NCBI GenBank assembly: GCA_903891475.1
Contig: CAITEP010000005.1
Span: 124,001 to 188,000 of the forward strand
DNA: 64,000 nt
From: an uncultured Mucilaginibacter sp.
GTDB lineage: Bacteria > Bacteroidota > Bacteroidia > Sphingobacteriales > Sphingobacteriaceae
Direction: 5' to 3'
In this document: positions 17,385 through 26,515 of the stretch, one piece after another
Numbering within the stretch: the stretch's first letter is position 1
Layout of the letters: every line of letters starts with the position of its first letter
Notes under the pieces: model-generated
Told to the model about the DNA's origin: nothing
The model's input: the letters and a program-made list of their open reading frames with translations, nothing else
The model's database searches: none
Program-made: the position numbers and the translations under genes

Positions 17385-18449
17385 TTAAACTATTTGCTCC
17401 AACATTTTGATGTACAAATCTATACCTTCCCTAATTTCATCAACATAAATAAATTCATCAGCAGTATGTGACCTTGCGGAATCGCCAGGGCCTACCTTTA
17501 GGGATGGAATATCTAATAATGACTGGTCGGAGGTGGTAGGTGAGCCATAGGTTGTTCGGCCTAAAGCCAAACCAGCCTGAACTATCGGATGCTCTTTGGG
17601 TATTTTAGATGGTTTTAATCGGATGGAACGCGGCGTAACATCACAACCAACATGTTGCCTTATTATTTCTAATACTTCTTCGTTTCTGTAAGCATCGGTA
17701 ACGCGCACATCAACCGTAAAATTACAGCTAGCAGGTACCACATTATGCTGCGAGCCTGCATTGATAATTGTTACCGACATTTTTACTGGTCCAAATACTT
17801 CCGATTCAATTGGGAAGCGGTAATTTCTAAACCATTCAATATCTGTCAATGCTTTATAAATGGCATTTTCGCCTTCTTCCCTGGCAGCGTGACCAGCTTT
17901 GCCATGTGCCACACAATCTAACACCATTAAACCCTTTTCGGCAATGGCCAAATTCATCAAGGTAGGTTCGCCAACAATGCCAAAATCTAGTTTGCCCAAA
18001 GCGGGTATGATGAGTTCGAGTCCGTTCACGCCCGAAATTTCTTCCTCGGCAGTAGTGGCCAAGCAAAAATTATACTTTAGGTTTTCGCGCTCGTGAAAAT
18101 ATAAAAAGGTATGAATAAGCGATACTAAACACCCTCCTGCATCATTGCTACCTAAGCCAAAAAGTTTGCCATCTTCTATAACACCATCATAAGGATTACG
18201 GGTATAGCCCGAATTGGGTTTAACCGTATCATGGTGCGAGTTTAACAGAATAGTAGGTTTGCTGGCATCAAAATGCTTGTTCCATGCCCATATATTGTTA
18301 AGCTGGCGATGGGTTTTTACCCCTTTTTTATTTAAAAATACTTCCAGTAAATCGGCTGTTAGGTTTTCTTCTTTGCTAAATGAGGGTATATTAATTAATT
18401 GCTGTAATAGCTCGACAGCTTGCTGGTATAATTGGTTTATTTCTGTCAT
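17385..18449 (-). CDS. M20-family metallo-deacylase (ArgE-like)
   Basis: From the ATG at 18449 the protein is 354 aa. M20 metal-binding motifs are present: LLNSHHDTVKP (His, Asp), GSNDAGG (bridging Asp), ATTAEEEISG (catalytic and metal Glu) and GEPT; a dimerisation domain lies in the middle (GKAGHAAREEGENA). Members of this group in Bacteroidota include the arginine-pathway desuccinylase/deacetylase acting on N-succinyl- or N-acetyl-citrulline. That role fits but is inferred, since no other arg gene is nearby. It is cytoplasmic. A start five codons upstream (18464) is possible but adds only hydrophobic residues. Confidence 0.85.
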   Translation of the reverse strand: MTEINQLYQQAVELLQQLINIPSFSKEENLTADLLEVFLNKKGVKTHRQLNNIWAWNKHFDASKPTILLNSHHDTVKPNSGYTRNPYDGVIEDGKLFGLGSNDAGGCLVSLIHTFLYFHERENLKYNFCLATTAEEEISGVNGLELIIPALGKLDFGIVGEPTLMNLAIAEKGLMVLDCVAHGKAGHAAREEGENAIYKALTDIEWFRNYRFPIESEVFGPVKMSVTIINAGSQHNVVPASCNFTVDVRVTDAYRNEEVLEIIRQHVGCDVTPRSIRLKPSKIPKEHPIVQAGLALGRTTYGSPTTSDQSLLDIPSLKVGPGDSARSHTADEFIYVDEIREGIDLYIKMLEQIV

Positions 18450-18536
18450 AAATATGAAAAACAAAAGTAGGGATTTTGTGCGAAAAACCCATGTACTTAT
18501 AAATGGTATCTAATGAATCATAAGATAAATGACATC

Positions 18537-19838
18537 CTATTTATCAATGTTTGAATGCCTTTTGGTGTCATTCATATAAATATATATAACCAGCGAAAAG
18601 GCTATACAAAAACTTACATACCAATAAAACCATTCCTGGTGATGGTACTTTTTAAAATCGAGTGCTACATATTCGGCAGTGCCACCAAAAACAGAAACCG
18701 CCACCGCATACGGAAAACCTACTCCTAAAGCCCTCACATTTGCCGGAAAAAGTTCGGCCTTTACTACTGCGTTTATGGAGGTGTACCCACTAATTATCAC
18801 CAAGGCGCACATAATTAACGTGAACGCTATCCAAAAGTTATGGGTACTGCTCAATGTTAGCATAATGGGCACTGTTGTTATACTGCCTAAAACGCCAAAC
18901 CCTATAAGCAGTGGCTTACGGCCAACCTTGTCGGACAATAAACCAAACATTGGCTGTAATAGCATAAAAACCAATAAGGTAAAGGATGAAATGAGTGTGG
19001 CGTTACTGATGCTAAATCCGGCGGTGTTTACCAGGAATTTTTGCATGTAAATGGTAAAGGTATAAAAAGCTACGGTGCCACCTACGGTTAGGCCAATAAC
19101 AGTAAGCACAGCTTTGGGATGTTGAAATAATGCATTTAAGGTGCCTCGCTCATTTTTATCTTCTGTATTTTGTGTTAAGACCACTGTCTCCACCATGCTT
19201 CGTCTTAAATAAAATACCGTAATGGCCAATACGCCACCAATCGCGAATGGTATGCGCCAGCCCCAAGTATGCAATTGTTTATCGGTTAAAAATAGTTGTT
19301 GCAAAATTACCAGTAGCCCCAATGCCAATAGCTGCCCCATAATGAGGGTCACATATTGAAAGCTTGAATAAAAACCACGTTTATTTTTATGGGCAATTTC
19401 ACTTAAATAGGTGGCACTGGTGCCATATTCTCCTCCAACGCTAATGCCTTGCATAACGCGGGCTAAAATCAATATAAGGGGAGCAAGAAAGCCTATTTGC
19501 TGATAACCCGGTACTAATGCTATAATTACAGAGCCTATGCTCATCAGCAATACTGAAACGGTTAATGCCTTTTTTCGGCCTTTCTTATCAGCATAAGCAC
19601 CCATAAGCCAGCCACCTATAGGGCGCATTAAAAAGCCGATGGCAAATACACCCGCTGCATTTAATAATTGTACTGTTTGGTTATTAGATGGAAAAAATGA
19701 GGAAGCAAAATACAGCGAAAAGGCAGTGTAAGCATACCAATCGTACCATTCAACCAGGTTACCTAACGAGCCTGCAATAATTGATTTGATAGTGCCTGAG
19801 CTTGAAGTTGTTTTATTATTGTTTGATTTAATAGGCAT
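18537..19838 (-). CDS. MFS transporter, metabolite:H+ symporter (MHS) type
   Basis: This 433-aa membrane protein has about 12 helices and strong MHS signatures: GNLVEWYDWYAYTAFSLYF in helix 1, GGWLMGAYADKKGRKKAL as the helix 2-3 loop, RVMQGISVGGEYGTSATYLSE, and GLLSDKVGRKPLL in the second half. The family carries dicarboxylates, proline/betaine or alpha-ketoglutarate with protons (KgtP, ProP); the substrate cannot be chosen here. It diverges from pyrR across about 130 bp and follows the M20 gene on the same strand without clear coupling. Confidence 0.88.
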   Translation of the reverse strand: MPIKSNNNKTTSSSGTIKSIIAGSLGNLVEWYDWYAYTAFSLYFASSFFPSNNQTVQLLNAAGVFAIGFLMRPIGGWLMGAYADKKGRKKALTVSVLLMSIGSVIIALVPGYQQIGFLAPLILILARVMQGISVGGEYGTSATYLSEIAHKNKRGFYSSFQYVTLIMGQLLALGLLVILQQLFLTDKQLHTWGWRIPFAIGGVLAITVFYLRRSMVETVVLTQNTEDKNERGTLNALFQHPKAVLTVIGLTVGGTVAFYTFTIYMQKFLVNTAGFSISNATLISSFTLLVFMLLQPMFGLLSDKVGRKPLLIGFGVLGSITTVPIMLTLSSTHNFWIAFTLIMCALVIISGYTSINAVVKAELFPANVRALGVGFPYAVAVSVFGGTAEYVALDFKKYHHQEWFYWYVSFCIAFSLVIYIYMNDTKRHSNIDK

Positions 19839-19941
19839 ATAATTGATTATGGTTGGTTAAATATAGCCATTTATTTTATTGGCTGAGGCATTTTTAAAAC
19901 CATTGAGTTTACATTCTAAGTATGTTTTTAATTTTTTTTTA

Positions 19942-19949
19942 TACCTTTG
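19942..19949 (+). promoter_or_regulatory. -7 promoter element TACCTTTG for pyrR
   Basis: An exact TAnnTTTG match ends 18 nt before the ATG at 19968, giving a leader of about 11 nt. It supports 19968 over the in-frame start at 19947. Confidence 0.55.
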
Positions 19950-19967
19950 ACAAAATCCACCCATACG

Positions 19968-20516
19968 ATGCAAAATCTCACCCTGCTCGACGGTAAAAAG
20001 TTTCAAATAACCCTTCAGCGCCTGTGTAGGCAACTCATTGAAAATCATGATGATTTTTCAGGTTCCGTTATTATTGGTATTCAACCAAGAGGTATTTACC
20101 TTGCCAAACGCATAGCCGAAGAATTAAGAAAAATTTTACCCGGTAAAACCATTTTGCAAGGAGATTTGGATATCACCTTTTACAGGGATGATTTCCGCAG
20201 GCGCGAATCGCAGCTGATGCCGAATCAAACCAAAATTGATTTTATTATTGAAGGCAAAAAGGTTATTATGATGGATGATGTTTTGTGGACTGGCAGAACC
20301 ATTAGGGCAGCTATGGATGCTTTGCAAGCCTTTGGCAGACCGGATAAAGTTGAGCTTTTGGCATTTGTTGACAGAAGGTATTCAAGGCATATACCAGTAT
20401 CGGCTGATTATGTTGGTATAGAGGTTGATTCCATCGCCTCACAAAGAGTAGTTGTAAGTTGGGTGGAGACAGATGGAGAAGATAAAATTATATTGGTATC
20501 GGACGCGAAAGAATAA
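19968..20516 (+). CDS. pyrR: Bifunctional pyr regulator/uracil phosphoribosyltransferase PyrR
   Basis: This 182-aa cytoplasmic phosphoribosyltransferase starts MQNLTLLDGKKFQITLQRL. The PRPP-binding loop VIMMDDVLWTGRTIRAAMDAL (about residues 95-115) is a strong PyrR match, together with IGIQPRGIYLAKRIAEEL, DITFYRDDFRR and VDRRYSRHIPVSADYVG. PyrR makes UMP from uracil and PRPP, and in Firmicutes it binds pyr mRNA to control attenuation. The short predicted leader here leaves no room for an attenuator on its own mRNA. It lies 136 bp upstream of pyrB, with a repeat between them. Confidence 0.95.
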   Translation: MQNLTLLDGKKFQITLQRLCRQLIENHDDFSGSVIIGIQPRGIYLAKRIAEELRKILPGKTILQGDLDITFYRDDFRRRESQLMPNQTKIDFIIEGKKVIMMDDVLWTGRTIRAAMDALQAFGRPDKVELLAFVDRRYSRHIPVSADYVGIEVDSIASQRVVVSWVETDGEDKIILVSDAKE

Positions 20517-20518
20517 TT

Positions 20519-20627
20519 TCGGATTTCGGAATTTCCATTTCGGATATGCCCAATTGGAATTTTTAAATTGATTGGTTTAATTTATGCTAAAATTATACAT
20601 CTCTATCTAAGTATTAAATCCGAAATC
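20519..20627. repeat. Intergenic repeat with CGGATTTCGG-type inverted ends, copy B
   Basis: TCGGATTTCGG (20519-20529) begins 3 bp after the pyrR stop codon. ATCCGAAATC (20618-20627) closes the stretch before pyrB. The ends match those at 7625-7848; each copy's ends are inverted to one another (GATTTCGG/CCGAAATC). The interior is AT-rich and not obviously conserved between the two copies. Confidence 0.45.
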
Positions 20628-20652
20628 AAAATAAATTCGAAATAAAAAACAA

Positions 20653-21585
20653 ATGGCAGGACTAAGTACACGTCACTTATTAGGTATAAAGGATTTAAAT
20701 CCGCAAGATATTCAATTGATTTTTGAAATAGCTGATACGTTTAAGTCGGTTTTGAACAGACCGATTAAGAAAGTCCCTTCCTTACGTGATGTTACCATCG
20801 CCAATATTTTTTTCGAAAACAGTACCCGTACTCGCTTGTCGTTCGAGCTTGCAGAGCGACGCTTATCGGCAGATACCATCAACTTCGCGGCTTCTTCCTC
20901 ATCGGTAAGTAAGGGCGAGACATTGATTGATACCGTAAATAACATACTGGCCATGAAGGTAGATATGGTGGTAATGCGCCATCCTTATGCCGGAGCCGGG
21001 ATATTTTTGTCTAAGCATGTAAAGGCTCAAATAGTAAACGCTGGTGATGGCGCGCATGAACATCCTACACAAGCCTTACTGGATGCCTTCTCGATACGCG
21101 AAAAATTGGGTGATGTTGCAGGTAAAAAGGTAGCCATTGTTGGTGATATTTTGCATTCGCGTGTGGCACTTTCAAATATCCTTTGCCTCAAACAGCTTGG
21201 TGCCGAGGTGATGGTTTGCGGGCCAACTACCCTCATCCCTAAATACATAGCATCACTAGGGGTAAAGGTGGAACATAACCTGATAAAGGCCTTAAACTGG
21301 TGCGATGTAGCCAACATGTTGCGCATACAATTGGAGCGGCAGGATATAAAATATTTCCCATCCTTAAGGGAATACACCATGCTTTATGGGTTGAACAAAC
21401 AAATCCTTGATTCGCTGGATAAGGAAATCATCGTAATGCATCCCGGACCAATAAACAGAGGTGTTGAAATAACCAGCGATGTGGCTGATAGCAAACAATC
21501 AATTATATTGGATCAAGTAGAAAACGGAGTAGCCATCCGGATGGCCGTATTGTTTTTATTAGCTGGGCAAACCCCTGTTCAATAA
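20653..21585 (+). CDS. pyrB: Aspartate carbamoyltransferase, catalytic subunit
   Basis: This 310-aa cytoplasmic enzyme forms N-carbamoyl-L-aspartate from carbamoyl phosphate and aspartate, the committed step of pyrimidine synthesis. The carbamoyl-phosphate motif STRTRLSFELAERRL (about residues 56-70), the 80s loop SSSSVSKGET, the HPTQALLDAFSI segment and HPGPINRGVE are all present, and the length is typical. No pyrI is adjacent, so it may act as an unregulated trimer or with PyrR-linked control. The order pyrR-pyrB suggests a functional unit. Confidence 0.96.
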   Translation: MAGLSTRHLLGIKDLNPQDIQLIFEIADTFKSVLNRPIKKVPSLRDVTIANIFFENSTRTRLSFELAERRLSADTINFAASSSSVSKGETLIDTVNNILAMKVDMVVMRHPYAGAGIFLSKHVKAQIVNAGDGAHEHPTQALLDAFSIREKLGDVAGKKVAIVGDILHSRVALSNILCLKQLGAEVMVCGPTTLIPKYIASLGVKVEHNLIKALNWCDVANMLRIQLERQDIKYFPSLREYTMLYGLNKQILDSLDKEIIVMHPGPINRGVEITSDVADSKQSIILDQVENGVAIRMAVLFLLAGQTPVQ

Positions 21586-21658
21586 TATAGGGTAGATAGA
21601 TATGATAATCATCTATTCTAAAAATGCTAATAGCTTATTTATTGCGTTTTATAGTTTG

Positions 21659-23074
21659 ATGAAAAAAATTATAGTTATCTTATTTATTATGATTCCTTTA
21701 AGCCTTTCCGCTCAAAGCCAGCAACAACAAAAAGTTGATTCGGTATTTAAAATTATTGTAAAATATTTTAATGCTAAGAATGCGGATGGCATTTATAATA
21801 TGGCTGGTGAAAATTTTCAAAAGGAAATTAGTTTTGAAGCATTTAACAATTTGGCTAGCAAACAACTTTTTACATTAGGCACCTTAAAAGTATGGACCTT
21901 ACTCAATTTTGTAAATAACAATGCTGCAACCTACAAGGCAAAATTTGATAAAATTACCATACAGATCCAGTTAAGTCTTGATGAAAAAGATAAAATTGAG
22001 CTTTTCCTATTTCAAGCCTACAATGAACCAGCTCCAAATAAAACAGCCCTTGTTGCAACCTCCAATCCTCTAAAAACAAGTTTCGATTTAAAGCTAGATT
22101 CCATTGCGCGCACTTATATTCAAAAAGCAAATACTGTTGGTTTATGTATAGGAATTATCAATAAAGATAAAACCAGCATTTACAGCTATGGCGAAACAAT
22201 TAAAAGGAATGGCAAATTGCCCGACGCCGATAATTTTTTTGAGATAGGTTCTATCACCAAAACTTTCACGGCTACCTTATTGGCCTATTATGCTAATGAA
22301 GGATTAGTGAGTTTAAATGACCCAATTACAAAATATTTGCCCGATTCAGTTTCGGAAAACCCGGAACTAAAATCAATTACCCTTTTAAATTTAAGCAACC
22401 ATACCTCAGGGTTGGAACAAATACCAAATGATTTAATAAAAAATGCTAAAGATGCGCTAAATCCATATAAGAATTATGGAAAAGAACAAATAATGCATTA
22501 CCTCAAAACTTGTAAGTTACAAAGCAAGCCAGGAGAAGCCTATATTTATTCAAACACTGCTGTTGGTTTATTGGGTTATATTTTAGAAAAAATAAACGGA
22601 AAAACCTTTCAGCAAATGGTAACGCAGATTATATGCAAGCCTTTAGGTATGTTTAGCACCGATCAATATTTAAATCCTTTATTGGCACCGCGTTTTGTTC
22701 AAGTTTATAACGCTGCTGGTGAACCAACGCCAGCATGGGACTTTGACGTTTTGGCACCCTGCGGAGCCTTACGGTCGACCCTAAACGATTTATTAATATA
22801 TACAAAGTCAAATATGCTTTCGGGGAATGACAAGCTATCAAAAGCGTTTAAGTTGACTCAAAAAGTCACCTTTACAAAGGATGTTAAAATTGGACTTGCC
22901 TGGCATATTATTTTAGTAAATGGAATGGAATACTATTTTCATAATGGCGATACTTATGGAAGCAGTAGTTTTTTAGCTTTTAGTCCGGAAAAATCACAAG
23001 GCGTAGTGATATTATCAAATGCTGCTGAGAGGACAGATAGTATTGGGGCAGCCGTATTAAAAGCTTTACAATAA
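21659..23074 (+). CDS. Serine hydrolase (class C beta-lactamase/DD-peptidase fold) with N-terminal DUF3887-like domain
   Basis: From the ATG at 21659 the protein is 471 aa with a signal peptide (ending LSAQ, about residue 19). A small alpha/beta domain (about 25-120, VDSVFKIIVKYFNAKNADGIYNMA) resembles DUF3887/NTF2-like modules. The catalytic domain (about 150-471) has SxxK (GSITKTFTAT) and the Tyr motif YSNTAVGLLGY; HNGDTYGSSS takes the KTG position. Such enzymes are often esterases or peptidases rather than true beta-lactamases. A longer reading from 21602 adds 19 residues before the signal peptide and is rejected. It is convergent with the beta-barrel gene, 16 bp away. Confidence 0.88.
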   Translation: MKKIIVILFIMIPLSLSAQSQQQQKVDSVFKIIVKYFNAKNADGIYNMAGENFQKEISFEAFNNLASKQLFTLGTLKVWTLLNFVNNNAATYKAKFDKITIQIQLSLDEKDKIELFLFQAYNEPAPNKTALVATSNPLKTSFDLKLDSIARTYIQKANTVGLCIGIINKDKTSIYSYGETIKRNGKLPDADNFFEIGSITKTFTATLLAYYANEGLVSLNDPITKYLPDSVSENPELKSITLLNLSNHTSGLEQIPNDLIKNAKDALNPYKNYGKEQIMHYLKTCKLQSKPGEAYIYSNTAVGLLGYILEKINGKTFQQMVTQIICKPLGMFSTDQYLNPLLAPRFVQVYNAAGEPTPAWDFDVLAPCGALRSTLNDLLIYTKSNMLSGNDKLSKAFKLTQKVTFTKDVKIGLAWHIILVNGMEYYFHNGDTYGSSSFLAFSPEKSQGVVILSNAAERTDSIGAAVLKALQ

Positions 23075-23090
23075 TAGGTTTAAAAAACTG

Positions 23091-23822
23091 TTACAGTAAT
23101 TTATACGAAATCCCTAATTGTAGAAATTCGCTATTCGCGCTGTTATTTGCCACATTTCTATTTAAATTGGTTAGCCCTTGCGAGAAACCTGCCGTTAAAC
23201 CATATCGTTGGTAATTAACCGCAGTTCCAAATTTTATTCTGATATCTGTTGGGACATTATTAATACTAAATGAGGTAGTATAGCTTTTCCCGGTAACATC
23301 CTTCGCTTGATCTGTTTCCGTGCCCTTTAAATTAAAGCCTATATCTAAGCCTGGCATTAAATCAACCTTAATTTTATTAATCTTAATTCTATAGCCAACA
23401 AATGGATTCAAAACAATTTGAGTACTTGTTAAGATTGTTTGCCCATTGGCTGCAATTTGGTTGGAAAGGAAAACGTCGTAGTTATTATTACCTAAATAAT
23501 AGTTGTTATAGAATACGCTTGTAATGTTCAAGCTGCTTCTTAATACTTCATAACCAGCTTTTAATCCGAACATAAACCCACTTTTTTTTATTATTGAAGC
23601 TTGTGCACAAAACCCATAGCTAAAGGCATTATTACTCCCAAAAGGGTTATTACTTGAGTATATTCCGTTTATTGAAGCTAAGTTCACAGCCGATTCTGTG
23701 CTGGTTGTACCACCACTATAATGAAATAGACCTCCATAAGTCTGAAAACTAAGTTCAAAATGTTGAGCGTTTACATTCTTGTATAAAAATAAAAAAACCA
23801 CCAACAATACTTTTTTCATCAT
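23091..23822 (-). CDS. Outer-membrane beta-barrel protein, last gene of the sigma/anti-sigma operon
   Basis: This 243-aa protein has a signal peptide (ending NVNAQ, about residue 20). It is built of alternating amphipathic strands with aromatic girdles (FELSFQTYGGLFHY, FGFGLKAGYEVL-like segments, GYRIKINKIKVDLMPGLDIGFNL, YGLTAGFSQGLTNL) and ends LQLGISYKLL, as expected for a small outer-membrane barrel. It starts 5 bp after the stop of the dual-membrane anti-sigma gene, so it is co-transcribed and may be its partner or a target of the sigma factor. Function is unknown. Confidence 0.78.
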   Translation of the reverse strand: MMKKVLLVVFLFLYKNVNAQHFELSFQTYGGLFHYSGGTTSTESAVNLASINGIYSSNNPFGSNNAFSYGFCAQASIIKKSGFMFGLKAGYEVLRSSLNITSVFYNNYYLGNNNYDVFLSNQIAANGQTILTSTQIVLNPFVGYRIKINKIKVDLMPGLDIGFNLKGTETDQAKDVTGKSYTTSFSINNVPTDIRIKFGTAVNYQRYGLTAGFSQGLTNLNRNVANNSANSEFLQLGISYKLL

Positions 23823-23827
23823 GGCAT

Positions 23828-25270
23828 TTAAAATTTAAACTTGAGGTTGAGGCCACTGGCCCCAAACCTTATATCTTGTGAGCCTAAGCCACCGATTGGA
23901 TATTTTACAAATGGTTCAAATATTATATTATTTTTTCCAAAAGGCAAATCTGCACCAAAAGCAAGATTAATGGTTTTAGCTAAATAAAAACTATTGAAAC
24001 TTTTACTGGAACTAGAACCTTGTGTTTGTTGATTTAATGGTGCTGAAGAGTTTTGATAGGTATATTGATAAGAATAAGTTTCGTTTATAAATGTCCCTGA
24101 ACTTACTCCTGCAACCACATAATAATTATTTCTCTTGCCCTCTAGGTCATACTTTAAGTTTAAAGGAATATCCAGTCCAACTAAACCAACATTATATGCC
24201 TTAAGCTGTGTTGCCGGTGTAAAACCTTTAGGGGCTATTGTGCTCGTGTTTTGCACTTGAGCATTTGCAAATAAATTTTGCGAGCTATTCAAAATTGATG
24301 AAGTAGAATAATCGAATGAATTCTTTCCAATATTTATACCGGTTATTAATTTTATATTTTTTGTGATATAAATATCAGCCGTTAATCCCAACCCTAGGTT
24401 AACCTGGTTATTACTGCCTTTAGCATAATTTAAATAGGTAGCTTCGTATATAGCAAACCCCACTTTTTTGCTAGCTATATTATCTAATTCCTCGCTATCT
24501 TCCTGATAATTTGTTTTTGAACTTGCCAAAATCGTATAAAAAGACTGGTTAGGTTTTTCTTTTTGTTCTTTAGGCATCTTAACCTCAAAGTTTTTGGGTT
24601 GAATGTTTAGCATGTAACCTAAGTTTTTAGCCTTCAATTCTTCCGATATCATTCTTTCAGTACTTTGACTTACCAAGTCTGATTTTTCGCCTATATCTTC
24701 ATTTAAAAAATTTGTACTGTTTGGTTGTTTATTTTTATGACTTGAAGAATTTGATAGATTTTCATTTTTGGAGAAAAGCCCACTTTTAGGAACTAGATGG
24801 TGAATGCTATGATGTGCAGCATCTAGGGTATTATATTTACTTAAAGATAATAAATTCTTGGTGTTTCCATTGATGTTTTCATTGACTTTGCGCTTGTTTT
24901 TTAGATTAACTTGGTCATTTAGCGTATCTGTTAGGTTAGTTAAACGATTATTTGATAATTGAGTTTGAGGGTCAACCTTTTTATTTAATTCAACATTATT
25001 GGATGCTTTATTGCTTTTATACTTATTTGCTTGAGTGGCCAGGTTAACATGATGTGTTTGATCTTTAAATATTAAAAAGCTAATTCCCAACAAAATAAAT
25101 AATAATGCAGCTGCTCCTAGCCTATACCAAAATATAGGCAATAACCTCTTTTCCTTTGCCGGAAATTTTTTCCGCAAAAGTAACCAACCTTCATCGGCTG
25201 TGGGAGTTTCAATGTTTTCAAAAAACTCCTCTATTCGCTTATTTAAGTCGTCATCCAATTGTTCGTACAT
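23828..25270 (-). CDS. Dual-membrane-spanning anti-sigma factor (Dma-like): cytoplasmic anti-sigma segment, inner-membrane helix, linker, outer-membrane barrel
   Basis: This 480-aa protein has no cleavable signal peptide. Residues 1-44 are acidic and helical with a Trp motif (TADEGWLLLRKKFP), as in small anti-sigma domains. A single transmembrane helix spans about 45-68 (IFWYRLGAAALLFILLGISF). A long Asn/Ser/Lys-rich linker runs to about 240. The C-terminal part (about 270-480) is a beta-barrel of PorT/OMP type ending in Phe (GLNLKFKF). One chain could thus cross both membranes. This architecture matches the Dma anti-sigma family described in Bacteroides thetaiotaomicron. Its start overlaps the 3' end of the ECF sigma gene by 20 bp, showing translational coupling. 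It likely sequesters that sigma factor and senses envelope state. Confidence 0.8.
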   Translation of the reverse strand: MYEQLDDDLNKRIEEFFENIETPTADEGWLLLRKKFPAKEKRLLPIFWYRLGAAALLFILLGISFLIFKDQTHHVNLATQANKYKSNKASNNVELNKKVDPQTQLSNNRLTNLTDTLNDQVNLKNKRKVNENINGNTKNLLSLSKYNTLDAAHHSIHHLVPKSGLFSKNENLSNSSSHKNKQPNSTNFLNEDIGEKSDLVSQSTERMISEELKAKNLGYMLNIQPKNFEVKMPKEQKEKPNQSFYTILASSKTNYQEDSEELDNIASKKVGFAIYEATYLNYAKGSNNQVNLGLGLTADIYITKNIKLITGINIGKNSFDYSTSSILNSSQNLFANAQVQNTSTIAPKGFTPATQLKAYNVGLVGLDIPLNLKYDLEGKRNNYYVVAGVSSGTFINETYSYQYTYQNSSAPLNQQTQGSSSSKSFNSFYLAKTINLAFGADLPFGKNNIIFEPFVKYPIGGLGSQDIRFGASGLNLKFKF

Positions 25271-25817
25271 TGTTTTTAGTTTCTGATATAATTAGCGACC
25301 TCAATTTTTCTTTTGCTCTACTTAAATATACTCTGGAGGAACTTGCCGGCATATTTAAAATAGAGGCTATTTCATCATGGCTATACCCATCCATTTCGTA
25401 CATATTAAATATTGTTAATTGGATTGGGGGTAATTCTTTCATTAATTTCATGATATCCTGCACATGTAGATTTTCAATGGCCTTTGCCGAGCTTTGAACC
25501 TGTACCGCATGGTCAATATCAATATGGAGCTGGTGTTTGAGCTCTTTCCTTCTGCGATCAATAGATGTATTTACTACAATGGTTCGTAACCATGCTTTAA
25601 ATGGTTTATCGTTATTATAACCTTTAATGTGGTTAAATACTTTTATAAAAGCATCATTAACAACCTCTAACGCGTCATCACTGTCCAAACTGTACCGCAT
25701 ACTTATTCCCATAGCATATCTATAGAAATGCTTATAAAGTATTTCCTGATATTTTAAGCTACCATTTTTACATTGGTCGATTATTTCATCTTCGGCAATG
25801 TCAAGTGGATTAAGCAT
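25251..25817 (-). CDS. ECF RNA polymerase sigma factor (sigma-70 family)
   Basis: This 188-aa protein has sigma region 2 (about residues 20-90: YKHFYRYAMGISMRYSLDSDDALEVVNDAFIKVF, then FKAWLRTIVVNTSIDRRRKE) and region 4 (about 125-175: LPPIQLTIFNMYEMDGYSHDEIASIL, ASSSRVYLSRAKEKLR). It directs RNA polymerase to a specific set of promoters when released from its anti-sigma. It is first in a three-gene operon with the dual-membrane anti-sigma and a barrel protein, so it is probably held inactive by the former. Confidence 0.93.
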   Translation of the reverse strand: MLNPLDIAEDEIIDQCKNGSLKYQEILYKHFYRYAMGISMRYSLDSDDALEVVNDAFIKVFNHIKGYNNDKPFKAWLRTIVVNTSIDRRRKELKHQLHIDIDHAVQVQSSAKAIENLHVQDIMKLMKELPPIQLTIFNMYEMDGYSHDEIASILNMPASSSRVYLSRAKEKLRSLIISETKNNVRTIG

Positions 25818-25995
25818 TAATTGTAGTTAATCGTTTTTTATAATTATTTTATTAAAATCAAATACGAATTGGAAAGTAACAATGCTACAGGCGATCATAT
25901 AAAAAATTTAATCAGTATGCTTTTATAGATTAATAATTAGAAAAAATACTAAGCGAATACAAATTAAATGTTTTGCACTTTTAAATCAGCTACCC

Positions 25996-26448
25996 TTAAT
26001 TGGAGGTTCGTTTTAAAATATATATTAAAGAAAGGGTGTCTAATGCGCCGTATGCTGCTAATTGTAGGTTTGTGCCATCATAAATATAATTGTATACTCC
26101 ATTTAAGTGGGTTTTTGACGGCGTTCCTGTTTTCGGGTAGGTTTCGTCGAGAAAATAAATATTTGTAAACGTATTATTTATTACGTAACCACCATGACTA
26201 CCGGCGTGTACTATAGTGGTATCACCAGTTACACTAAATCCGGTTGACTGATTAAGATTTAATACAATATTCGCTTTCAATGAATCTTTTTTATGCGTTT
26301 GTGAACTTACATGCAAGTAGGTAAACTGACCGGTAAAGGTTCCAATTGGAGCATTATTAGTGGTTGGAGCTATGGTTGACTTTCCTGCGCATCCACTTAT
26401 TAAAACAAGTGCTATGATTAATATTGAGTTGTAAACTTTTGATTTCAT
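25996..26448 (-). CDS. Lipoprotein of unknown function
   Basis: This 150-aa protein has a clear lipoprotein signal (MKSKVYNSILIIALVLISGC, Cys20) and a small beta-rich domain (GTFTGQFTYLHV..., IVLNLNQSTGFSVTGDTT, LNGVYNYIYDGTNLQLAAY). The layout, with GTFTGxF and a repeated strand pattern, resembles lipocalin-like lipoproteins of Bacteroidota. No catalytic motif is seen. It stands alone between the sigma operon and mazG. Confidence 0.75.
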   Translation of the reverse strand: MKSKVYNSILIIALVLISGCAGKSTIAPTTNNAPIGTFTGQFTYLHVSSQTHKKDSLKANIVLNLNQSTGFSVTGDTTIVHAGSHGGYVINNTFTNIYFLDETYPKTGTPSKTHLNGVYNYIYDGTNLQLAAYGALDTLSLIYILKRTSN

Positions 26449-26515
26449 AAATTTATAGATTATTAGTAACTACGTTTAATTTATTGTTATTGATACAAAA
26501 ATTTGAATATAATTT

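Noticed and set aside
25968-26168. Plus-strand ORF over the 25996-26448 lipoprotein gene
   Set aside because: No motif; the minus-strand frame has a clean lipobox.
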